Source: Treponema sp. (GTDB lineage: Bacteria > Spirochaetota > Spirochaetia > Treponematales > Breznakiellaceae). Taken from it: 50,101 bases of DNA. This document shows, piece after piece, positions 10,256 through 17,114 of the stretch. The first letter of the stretch is position 1, and each line of letters begins with the position of its first letter. The position numbers and the translations under genes were made by a program. Where the stretch lies: positions 1 through 50,101 of the forward strand of contig JAIRYT010000029.1 in NCBI GenBank assembly GCA_031267675.1. The letters are read 5' to 3'. Under the pieces are notes generated by a model, which saw only the letters and a program-made list of their open reading frames with translations, ran no database searches and had not been told where the DNA came from.

Positions 10256-10696
10256 CTACATGCCGCGCGGGGTTCCCAGGATCTCCGCCCAGACAACCGC
10301 CTGCTGCAGCGGCGCAAGATGCGCCAGCCTGTCCGGAGCGGCAGTTTCGGGCGCGACCGCATCTGTTTTTTCGGGGGTGACATCCTGGTTTTTTGGCGCG
10401 GTATATTTTACCGGGGATTTTTTCGTTACCACCGGCGTCGACGGCCATATAACCCGTTCGGCGCTTTGTTTTAAAAGCGGCCTGGCCGGCGGAATATGGA
10501 CAAGGGTGTCTTCGGTCAGCGCGCCGGCATACGAGGGATTCGCGCGGGCCTCGTTTATTTTTTTTACCAGTTCGGTATTGGCGGCGCGCCTTTTCTCCTG
10601 CTCCCGCTTTTTTGCGCCGGAACCAAGAATGCGGGCGGCAATGATAAACGCTATCGGAATGAGATATACAAGATTATTTATTACCGAATCTTCCAC
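10256..10696 (-). CDS. Small membrane protein of the NfeD-FloA cluster
   Basis: The 146-residue protein has one N-terminal transmembrane helix (about residues 8-25). A basic, lysine- and arginine-rich segment follows, then a proline/threonine/valine-rich linker. It ends in P-L-Q-Q-A-V-V-W-A-E-I-L-G-T-P-R-G-M, a short hydrophobic-acidic C-terminal motif of a kind seen at the end of many small bacterial membrane proteins of unknown role. The start is GTG with a GGAGG ribosome site nine bases upstream. It lies 18 bases after floA and is probably co-transcribed with it, so a role at the same membrane microdomains is plausible but unproven. Confidence 0.78.
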   Translation of the reverse strand: MEDSVINNLVYLIPIAFIIAARILGSGAKKREQEKRRAANTELVKKINEARANPSYAGALTEDTLVHIPPARPLLKQSAERVIWPSTPVVTKKSPVKYTAPKNQDVTPEKTDAVAPETAAPDRLAHLAPLQQAVVWAEILGTPRGM

Positions 10697-10714
10697 TGCC
10701 GCCGCCTCCTTTTG

Positions 10715-11710
10715 TTATTTTGTCCCGCCGCCGATAGAAGAACGCATATCGGTGTCGGCCTGAACATTTTTAAGCCGGTAATAATCCATAACGCCCAGGT
10801 GGCCGTTTTTAAACGCTTCCGCGATTGCCAGGGGAATTTGCGCTTCGGCGAGCACCACTTTGGCGCGGTTTTCCTGCACAAGGGCAATCATTTCCTGTTC
10901 CTGCGCCTGGGCGGCGGCGCGGCGCTTTTCCGCTTCGGCCTGGAAACGGCGCTTGTCCGCTTCGGCCTGATCCGCCTGGAGTTTTGCGCCAATATTGGTG
11001 CCGACATCGATGTCGGCGATGTCAATGGAAAGAATCTCAAAGGCGGTCCCCGCGTCCAATCCCTTGGAAAGCACCGTACGCGAAATGGTGTCGGGATTTT
11101 CCAGCACCGACTTGTAGGATTCCGAAGAACCAATGGTGGTGACGATACCTTCGCCGACACGCGCGATAATTGTTTCTTCGGTTGCGCCGCCTACCAGCCG
11201 TTCAATGTTGGCCCGCACGGTGACCCGCGCCTTAACCTGTAATTGAATACCGTCCTTTGCCACCGCGTCAATGGTAACCTTTCCCTTGGAGGTGTCGGGG
11301 CAGTCGATCACCTTGGGATTAACGCTGGTACGCACCGCGTCAAGCACGTCACGGCCCGCAAGATCGATGGCGGCGGCCCGCTGAAAGGGAAGCGGAATGT
11401 TAGCCTTGTTGGCGGCTACCAGGGCGCGGCTTACCTTGGGTACGTCTCCCCGCGCGAGAAAGTGTGTTTCCAGCCAGTCCGACGTAACGTCAATTCCCGC
11501 TTTGGCAAGCATGATCCGCGAATCGACAATTATTCCCATATTTACATGCCGCAGCCACATACCGATTAGGCGGCCCAGCCCGACATGGGCGCCGGAAAGC
11601 AGCGCCCGGAACCAAAGTCCAAAAAAACGAAAAAAGAGCATTAAAAAGCCCAGGGCAAATAACGCTACAACCGCAATACCTACCACCGCAATGGTACCCA
11701 ATGACGACAT
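10715..11710 (-). CDS. floA: Flotillin-like membrane scaffold FloA (SPFH family)
   Basis: The 331-residue protein begins with a hydrophobic hairpin (about residues 5-50), which in the family inserts into the inner membrane. A PHB/SPFH domain follows, with the typical segments [20 protein letters not shown] and [15 protein letters not shown]. The C-terminal third is an E-A-x-x-R-x-A-A coiled coil that drives oligomerisation. FloA organises membrane microdomains. The size matches Bacillus FloA (about 330 residues). A GAGGAG ribosome site precedes the ATG. It follows the nfeD gene by 42 bases on the same strand, and NfeD-flotillin pairing is widely conserved. Confidence 0.95.
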   Translation of the reverse strand: MSSLGTIAVVGIAVVALFALGFLMLFFRFFGLWFRALLSGAHVGLGRLIGMWLRHVNMGIIVDSRIMLAKAGIDVTSDWLETHFLARGDVPKVSRALVAANKANIPLPFQRAAAIDLAGRDVLDAVRTSVNPKVIDCPDTSKGKVTIDAVAKDGIQLQVKARVTVRANIERLVGGATEETIIARVGEGIVTTIGSSESYKSVLENPDTISRTVLSKGLDAGTAFEILSIDIADIDVGTNIGAKLQADQAEADKRRFQAEAEKRRAAAQAQEQEMIALVQENRAKVVLAEAQIPLAIAEAFKNGHLGVMDYYRLKNVQADTDMRSSIGGGTK

Positions 11711-11752
11711 AGATAACTCCTCAAATAGTTTATGCGGTTTTAAACCGCTAAT

Positions 11753-13258
11753 TTATACATTACCTGCGGCATCCACCACGATGCGGTTGCCGGAAATACG
11801 CTGTACCGTTACGGGAGCGCCGGCCTCGACAAAAACGCCGTCGGTTTCTACCATATAGACAACGCCGTCAATTTCGGCTTTTCCCGAAGGACGCAGCATG
11901 GTAACCGCCCTGCCGGCCCTGCCCTCAAGATTCTGATAATCCGATTCAACGCCTCCCTCGTCGGTCCAGCCCCCTCCCTCGCTGGCGCGCTGGCTAATCT
12001 GTGTCTTTAACATAATCGGATCAAAGAGGTGGGTTTTGGGGCCCAGAAGCGCGATAACGGCAATACCGACAATCGCCAAAAAAAGCCCCAGCGTTACGAC
12101 CATGGCGTTGCGTCCCATAAGCGCCCACTGCCATTCAAATTGGGGAATAATAAAATCCTGCATTGACAATACGAGCGAAAGGCCGATAAGTATAATACCC
12201 GAAATACCGGCGACTCCAAACCCCGGCAGAATAAATATTTCAACGGCAAGGAGGCCGACCCCAAGGATAAAAAGAATTATTTCCAGCGAGTCGACGCGGC
12301 CCAGTAAAAAACTGGAGCCAAAAACAAGCAGAAACGCGATAATTGCCGCGGTGCCGGGAATGCCGAAACCCGGACTCTGGATTTCCAGGAATATCATTAC
12401 CAGTCCGATTAAAATCAATAATCCCTGCACAGGGCCCGAAACCAAAAAGGCAATAAGGGAATCGGAAAAACTGGGGCTGCTTTCATGTAAAACACGCGCG
12501 CCGCCGAGCGAGGCAAGCAGTTCTTCGCGGTTGTTGACCAGGCCTTCCGAAAGCCCGTAGCGGAACGCTTCTCCGGCGGTAAGCGAAAGCAGTTTGCCCG
12601 CGGGGTTAATAACGCCGACGCGTTTTATCGCCGGGGGCGGCTCGCTTTTTTCAAGGCGTTCAAGTTCCTGCAGCGTTAAAAGCCGCGTGGCCCCGTCAAG
12701 CTCGGTTTCCCACAGTTCAACATCGTAATCTACCATAGCCAGGGCGATGCCTACCGGGTGATTGTTTTTTTCCGCCAGCGCGGCGATTTGGGAACGTACC
12801 GCGGCTACTGTTTTTTCGCCGGTGCCTTCGGTCCTGCCGTCCGAACCCACCGTAACCGGAGCGGCCGCGCCCATGGAAGTGCCTTCGGCCATATAGATTT
12901 TACGGCAGGAAAGCGCGATAAGCGCCCCGGCCGACCAGCTTACTCCCATTGACGATTCGCTGTTCCGCACCCAGGCGATTGTCTGCGCGTTATCAAGCGA
13001 CATAATAAAACTGGTTATTTGCAGGGCGGAATCGACACGGCCCCCAAAGGTATCAATTTCAAAAACAATGTACGACGCGTTTTGTTCCAGCGCCTTCTGC
13101 GCCTCGCGGCGGACAAAGGTAACCATAGAAGGCTCAATGTCCCCCTGAATGGGTATTATCCAGGCAATATCATTTTGCGCCTTGCCGGCGTCCGCCGCCT
13201 CCTGACCGGACAGCGAAACAAGCGCGAAAAAAAGCAACGGCACGATTAATTTTCTCAT
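11753..13258 (-). CDS. nfeD: NfeD-family membrane serine protease
   Basis: The 501-residue protein starts with a signal peptide (residues 1-19). Next comes a ClpP/Clp-like protease domain with the S-A-G-A-L-I-A-L-S nucleophile strand and M-G-A-A-A-P-V nearby. Several transmembrane helices then lie between about residues 265 and 405. The C-terminal NfeD OB-fold carries L-x-G-x-x-G-x-A-V-T-x-L-R-P-S-G-x-A. This is the long NfeD1b form. Family members cleave membrane or stomatin-type proteins and work with flotillins; floA is the next gene. No Shine-Dalgarno sequence is visible before the ATG, and a TATACT box sits exactly six bases upstream of it, suggesting a leaderless message. Confidence 0.92.
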   Translation of the reverse strand: MRKLIVPLLFFALVSLSGQEAADAGKAQNDIAWIIPIQGDIEPSMVTFVRREAQKALEQNASYIVFEIDTFGGRVDSALQITSFIMSLDNAQTIAWVRNSESSMGVSWSAGALIALSCRKIYMAEGTSMGAAAPVTVGSDGRTEGTGEKTVAAVRSQIAALAEKNNHPVGIALAMVDYDVELWETELDGATRLLTLQELERLEKSEPPPAIKRVGVINPAGKLLSLTAGEAFRYGLSEGLVNNREELLASLGGARVLHESSPSFSDSLIAFLVSGPVQGLLILIGLVMIFLEIQSPGFGIPGTAAIIAFLLVFGSSFLLGRVDSLEIILFILGVGLLAVEIFILPGFGVAGISGIILIGLSLVLSMQDFIIPQFEWQWALMGRNAMVVTLGLFLAIVGIAVIALLGPKTHLFDPIMLKTQISQRASEGGGWTDEGGVESDYQNLEGRAGRAVTMLRPSGKAEIDGVVYMVETDGVFVEAGAPVTVQRISGNRIVVDAAGNV

Positions 13259-13275
13259 AGGGAAAGTATAGTATA
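13259..13275 (-). promoter_or_regulatory. Candidate -10 box placing +1 at the nfeD ATG
   Basis: On the minus strand, two overlapping TATACT boxes (13270-13275 and 13265-13270) precede the nfeD start. The nearer one is followed by TTCCCT and then ATG, which would put transcription start at the A of the start codon. There is no purine-rich ribosome site. The -35 region is poor (AGCATA at 17-base spacing), so the assignment is tentative. Confidence 0.4.
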
Positions 13276-13394
13276 GGCGGGGCGTTATATGCTAGTGAGG
13301 GGGAGCGCGTTTCCGCCAAAGACCATAAGGACAGCCCTGTTACCTGGTACCAACGGCGGGGGCGCGAACCCGCCGGTCCTCAGATACGTCCATA

Positions 13395-13806
13395 CAAGCG
13401 CGCGAACCGGTGAGCGCGGCATACCACACTATTGCAACATGACGTGGGCCCTGAAAACATTTACAGTCTGCCAAAACAAGCCTTAGGGCCCTTTCAAATT
13501 TTTCCGTTTAACGCGTTTGTGCGCTCATGTATACGATAACGGCGTAAGTCGTTTTGACGTTTATTTCAGGAGACCTTTAGATTGGACTAAAGCCCAATCT
13601 ACGACAACTATGCCGCGCATAGTTGCGAGTCCGTCAAAAGGGAGGGCCGCGCTCCCCCGCCGGCGGCAACATTTTTGGGGCTGTTCCTGCGGCAATTGTC
13701 GGAAATGCGCCAAGGGCCCTGCGGCTTTTTTTCACCTGTAGCATTTTCAGGGCCCACACCGTGTTACATATGCCGGTGTGCCGCGCTCGCCGGCCCGCGC
13801 GCTGTA
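13395..13806. repeat. Imperfect ~100-bp inverted repeat pair
   Basis: The segment at about 13395-13500 matches the reverse complement of about 13700-13806. Shared blocks include GCGCGC, GAGCGCGGCA, GTGGGCCCTGAAAA and AGGGCCCT, with small gaps in the AT-rich stretches. Around 200 bases lie between the arms and contain the structured element at 13571-13629. The gap of 700 bases between nfeD and the ABC-F gene has no credible coding region. It may be a decayed MITE-like element or a very long RNA hairpin. Confidence 0.7.
13571..13629 (+). repeat. Diverged copy of the structured hairpin repeat
   Basis: Two dyads occur in the same order and spacing as in the array at 1-390. The first has arms AGATTGGACT and AGCCCAATCT around AA, with one A-C mismatch. 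The second has arms CAACTATGC and GCATAGTTG around the same CGC loop, again followed by CGA. The stem sequences differ from the array copies, yet remain mostly paired. Confidence 0.7.
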
Positions 13807-13850
13807 GTTGGTGCCTGCCGCCAAAAAGCAGCGGGACTCCCGCAGTTGTT

Positions 13851-13970
13851 TTTCCGGCACCCCACGGGGATTTTTGCTGACGGTTACAGTTGACGGGTTG
13901 AGCCGCAAGTCTTTTGGTCCCACACCAGGGGCTTTTGCTGATAGTTGCGGCGCCGGGTTAAACCGCAACT
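13851..13970. repeat. Two ~60-bp direct repeats ending in a hairpin
   Basis: The segments 13851-13910 and 13911-13970 are imperfect direct copies with the shared core CTTTTGCTGA/TTTTTGCTGA and a GGGTT-ACCGCAA end. The second copy ends in a perfect 8-bp stem (AGTTGCGG at 13943-13950 and CCGCAACT at 13963-13970). It lies immediately after the ABC-F stop codon on the minus strand and could act as a transcript-end hairpin, but it has no U-tract. Confidence 0.6.
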
Positions 13971-15442
13971 TATTGCCGTTCAATTATAATTTTTTTTGTA
14001 GCAACATTTTTTATAAAACTTACATCGTGCTCTACAAATAATATTGTTGGATTATAATTTATTATTAAATCTTCAATCTGCGAATGTGAAAGGACATCAA
14101 TAAAATTCAACGGTTCGTCCCATAAATACAAGTGCGCCTGCTCGCATAAGCTTCCCGCAAGCAGCACTTTTTTCTTTTGTCCGTCGCTAAAATCCGAAAC
14201 ATCTTTATCAAATTGATCTTTTTGAACACCAAACCGGTATAACATTGATTTAAAAAGAGCTTCATCAACATCTAAATTACCGGCGTATTCACGCACGGTG
14301 CCTTTAAGATGAAAGATTGACTGCGGTACATATGAGATTTTAATAGTATTCCTATAAAAATCGCCTGAGTAATTAATTTTTTCGCCGTAAATTAATTTAA
14401 TCAAGCTTGATTTTCCACATCCGTTTTTGCCGATTAACGCGGCTCTGTCGCCGTTTTCAATGGAAAAATTCAATCCGTAAAAAATTACCTTGTCATCATA
14501 ACGTATAGATAAATTCCGCGCTTCAATAAGTTTGTTTTTGACATATTTTAACGGAATAACCTTTAAATCGCGTACTGTTTCAATGTTTTTTAACAGCCCG
14601 GATTTTTCCTCAACCGCTTTGTGCTGCCGGCTCTCAATGTTTTTTGCCTGCCGCATCAATTTGGCGGCTTTATGTCCAATAAACCCCTTGTCCACCGGAC
14701 CATTGCCGTATTTAGCCTTTTCTGTTTTATCGGCCCAGGCGCTTGTCTGCCGCGCCGAGTTTTTTAGGCGTTTTATCTCTTTATGCAGTTTTTCATTTTC
14801 AATACGCTCAAAATTATCCCTGTTGTTTTTATTCACCTGCCATGAAGAAAAATTCCCCTTTTGTAATTCGACAGCTGCCTTGTTTATTGAAATAACATGG
14901 TCAATGCAATTATCCAATACAACCCTGTCATGCGACACCAGTATAAATCCGGTTTGGCGGTTAAGATAACGGCTGACGGTAATTCTTGATTTACTGTCCA
15001 GGTGGTTTGTCGGTTCATCGATCAGTAAAAATGTATTGGGCTTTAAAAAGAGGATTGCCAGCAAAATTTTTGTCTGCTCGCCAGGCGACAACCGGTTAAA
15101 CGGTATACACAGCGAATGGGTGTCCAGTTCAAGCAGGCCAAGTTCGCGTTCAAACTGCCATTGTTCAATGCCGGGATAAATCCCGCGCGCTACATCTAAA
15201 GCCGCATTGTCAGGGTTTTTAACTTCATAGGGAAAATACTCAAAGTTTGCATCAGCCGCTATTTTTCCGCTGTATTCAAATTTTCCCAACAGAAGGTTAA
15301 GAAAGGTAGTCTTTCCGCGTCCGTTGCGCCCGATTAACCCCAGTTTCCATGCTGTGTCAATCTGCAAACTGACGTTTTCAAATATAGTTTCGCCTGTTCC
15401 ATTATGAGCAAACGTTAGGTTTTGAATGGATATGTGCGGCAT
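13970..15442 (-). CDS. Lsa-type ABC-F ribosome-protection protein
   Basis: The 490-residue cytosolic protein has two ABC ATPase domains and no membrane segment. Domain 1 has Walker A GRNGRGKT (38-45), signature LSPGEQTK (118-125) and Walker B DEPTNHLD (142-149). A basic linker of about 100 residues follows. Domain 2 has GKNGCGKSS, an unusual FSDGQKKK signature and DEPLNFID. The G-R-N-G-R-G-K-T Walker A and these domain-2 variants resemble Lsa/Vga proteins, which dislodge lincosamide, streptogramin A and pleuromutilin drugs from ribosomes. A housekeeping translation factor (Uup/EttA type) is less likely because those keep canonical DEPTNHLD in both halves. The gene is clearly more AT-rich than its neighbours and lies between repeat-rich non-coding DNA and a broken gene, as expected after transfer. 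Confidence 0.9.
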   Translation of the reverse strand: MPHISIQNLTFAHNGTGETIFENVSLQIDTAWKLGLIGRNGRGKTTFLNLLLGKFEYSGKIAADANFEYFPYEVKNPDNAALDVARGIYPGIEQWQFERELGLLELDTHSLCIPFNRLSPGEQTKILLAILFLKPNTFLLIDEPTNHLDSKSRITVSRYLNRQTGFILVSHDRVVLDNCIDHVISINKAAVELQKGNFSSWQVNKNNRDNFERIENEKLHKEIKRLKNSARQTSAWADKTEKAKYGNGPVDKGFIGHKAAKLMRQAKNIESRQHKAVEEKSGLLKNIETVRDLKVIPLKYVKNKLIEARNLSIRYDDKVIFYGLNFSIENGDRAALIGKNGCGKSSLIKLIYGEKINYSGDFYRNTIKISYVPQSIFHLKGTVREYAGNLDVDEALFKSMLYRFGVQKDQFDKDVSDFSDGQKKKVLLAGSLCEQAHLYLWDEPLNFIDVLSHSQIEDLIINYNPTILFVEHDVSFIKNVATKKIIIERQ

Positions 15443-15816
15443 TACCTTAAATCCTTCTTCCGCCTTCGCCAGGGCCGATCTGTGGAACTATAGTATGTCC
15501 AGCGCGGCCCCGCCGCTTGGGTCCCTTATCGTGTTCTCTTACTATACGGCATCTTTCAAAGCCTGCCAACGCCTGGAGGGCGTGCCTGCGCTATCGTACG
15601 CCGGAACCGGGACACCGGCGGATCCCGTTATCCTCCCGGTCGACCTTTCGACCAGCTGGTACGGCATCCTTGCCGGGCGAGGGTGGAACATATCTTCGGG
15701 ATAATGACGAATACGATGCGGGGGATAACGGTGAGGAGGCATGGTGCGCCATACGCAATTATTACATTGACAAAATATTAAAAAAATGGAGATATTATCG
15801 CCATAAAGATTTATAA
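15443..15816 (+). other. Gap with possible remnant reading frame
   Basis: The 375 bases between the ABC-F start and the PIN remnant hold no recognised gene. Base composition shifts sharply from GC-rich (to about 15720) to AT-rich (15750 onward). A frame running to the stop at 15814-15816 ends in a credible basic helix, I-R-N-Y-Y-I-D-K-I-L-K-K-W-R-Y-Y, two bases before the PIN start. It may be the surviving C-terminus of a gene once paired with the PIN gene; the upstream part of that frame looks non-coding. The ABC-F promoter should also lie here but was not identified. Confidence 0.4.
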
Positions 15817-15818
15817 AA

Positions 15819-16010
15819 ATGCGTGATGTAATTATTGATACGAATGTATTTATATTATTTCTCGCCGGTCAAATAAATGAGAACAAGATAAAAAACTATA
15901 CAAGAAATTCACTTTATACAAAAGAAGATTATTATTTGCTTCTGAATATTTTATCAAATTTTGACAGAATTATAACCAAGTCATATAACAGGTCCGGTAG
16001 AAATTGTATT
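15819..16010 (+). pseudogene. Truncated PIN-domain ribonuclease remnant
   Basis: The frame starts M-R-D-V-I-I-D-T-N-V-F-I-L-F-L-A-G. This is the first strand of a PIN domain with its metal-binding aspartate, followed by a Y-T-K-E-D-Y-Y-L-L-L-N-I-L segment and F-D-R-I-I-T typical of one PIN subfamily. Similarity stops at about residue 57, where relatives continue into the acidic second motif (T-P-H-I-L-x-E). From there the frame drifts into unrelated sequence and overlaps the HD gene. The catalytic core is therefore incomplete. It is strongly AT-rich. Intact relatives are toxin-like or RNA-processing nucleases. Confidence 0.65.
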
Positions 16011-16092
16011 CATAACGGGTGCTTTGACTTGGGTGATCAAGTTTGGGCGGCGGGGGCTTGCCGCTTTGTAGTTTTGGGGATATGCTTGTCCC

Positions 16093-16707
16093 ATGAGCGC
16101 GCCGCAATCCGCCGTTTCCCGGGAAGCGGCCTGGGAGCTTTTACGCAGGCACAACAAGGATCCGTTTCACCTTCAGCATGCCCTTACCATTGAGGGGGTG
16201 ATGAAATGGTTTGCTTCGGATCAGGGATGGGACAATGCGGAATACTGGGGTATCGCGGGGCTGCTCCATGATATCGACTTTGAGGAATACCCCGAACAGC
16301 ACTGCGTAAAAGCGCCGGAACTGCTCCGCGCTGCCGGCGCCGAAGACGACCTGATCCACGCCGTGTGCAGCCACGGCTGGGGGCTTACCTCGGTGGATGC
16401 CAAACCGGAACACCTCATGGAAAAGGTACTCTTTGCGGTAGACGAGCTTACCGGCCTGGTGTGGGCGGCGGCGATTATCAGGCCCTCCAAAAGCGTTAAA
16501 GACATGGAAGTAAAATCCCTCAAGAAAAAATACCGGTCCCCCAATTTTGCCGCGGGTTGTTCCCGGGATGTAATCGAAAGGGGCGCCGCGGAACTGGGCT
16601 GGGAACTTGACACCCTGCTGGAAAAAACGATACAGGCCATGCGGAGCTGCGAAGATTCGGTAAACGAAGCCATGGTCGCGCTAAACGGCTGGCAGGCTGT
16701 TGTTTAG
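16093..16707 (+). CDS. HD-domain phosphohydrolase-like protein
   Basis: The 204-residue soluble protein has an HD fold: H29 in F-H-L-Q-H-A, the H59-D60 pair in G-L-L-H-D-I-D-F, H89 and H94, then the downstream aspartate D117 in A-V-D-E-L-T-G-L. These are the usual metal ligands. The A-V-D-E-L-T-G segment marks a widespread group of small HD hydrolases annotated only generally. Substrate is unknown; nucleotides or phosphate esters are likely. It is GC-rich like the bulk of the window, unlike the AT-rich PIN remnant just upstream. No strong ribosome site is visible. A hexanucleotide repeat begins 54 bases after the stop. Confidence 0.85.
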   Translation: MSAPQSAVSREAAWELLRRHNKDPFHLQHALTIEGVMKWFASDQGWDNAEYWGIAGLLHDIDFEEYPEQHCVKAPELLRAAGAEDDLIHAVCSHGWGLTSVDAKPEHLMEKVLFAVDELTGLVWAAAIIRPSKSVKDMEVKSLKKKYRSPNFAAGCSRDVIERGAAELGWELDTLLEKTIQAMRSCEDSVNEAMVALNGWQAVV

Positions 16708-16760
16708 AATTAGTTCCCAATCTCCAGCATCGATCCATTTGCCGTTTTAAATCCAGCTTC

Positions 16761-16805
16761 ATGAAAATGAAAATGAAAATGAAAATGAAAATGAAAATGA
16801 AAATG
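16761..16805. repeat. ATGAAA microsatellite, 7.5 copies
   Basis: Seven perfect tandem ATGAAA units plus ATG lie in the gap between the HD gene and the chemoreceptor. Such perfect hexamers are prone to slippage, so copy number could vary between strains. It is not inside a reading frame assigned here and lies about 310 bases upstream of the chemoreceptor start. Confidence 0.95.
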
Positions 16806-17040
16806 GTTTCTTTCCCTTGTGTCAATCGCCGGAATTTGTTTGGATGACCGCTTGCACAGCTTGCGTTTTTACCCTTGCATTTCTGCCGCAGTCAAATTCT
16901 TCCTGGTAAAAGAACGTACGATAAGTTTAAAAACTCTCCAGGCAAGTTTTTGAGCGGCGCTATTTTCCGGACAGATTTAAATTCAGTATATTTAAATATA
17001 TTTGGTTTCGTTCGTAATAATGATTATTATATGCGGAGGC

Positions 17041-17081
17041 CTTTTAAAATTTAGTTTTAAAAGACGATTGTCGGCAATCGT
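17041..17081 (+). promoter_or_regulatory. Two adjacent dyads before the chemoreceptor; weak sigma-28-like match
   Basis: The 407-base gap 16708-17114 ends with two perfect inverted repeats. One has arms CTTTTAAAA (17041-17049) and TTTTAAAAG (17055-17063). The other has arms ACGATTG (17064-17070) and CAATCGT (17075-17081) around TCGG. TAAA at 17045 followed 14 bases later by GACGATTG weakly resembles a flagellar sigma-28 promoter (TAAA, 15 bases, GCCGATAA). Operator, leader hairpin or promoter cannot be told apart. Confidence 0.35.
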
Positions 17082-17114
17082 TAAAAAATAGGGTTATAGA
17101 CAGGAGATAAAGTT

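Noticed and set aside
10496-11242. Plus-strand open frame of 248 codons
   Set aside because: It is antisense to floA and the small membrane-protein gene; its histidine/glycine/arginine-rich sequence is typical of a shadow frame.
15426-15704. Plus-strand frame of 92 codons after the ABC-F start
   Set aside because: It overlaps the ABC-F start, has no ribosome site or recognised domain, and gives way to a sharp change of base composition; a remnant cannot be excluded, but a gene is not supported.
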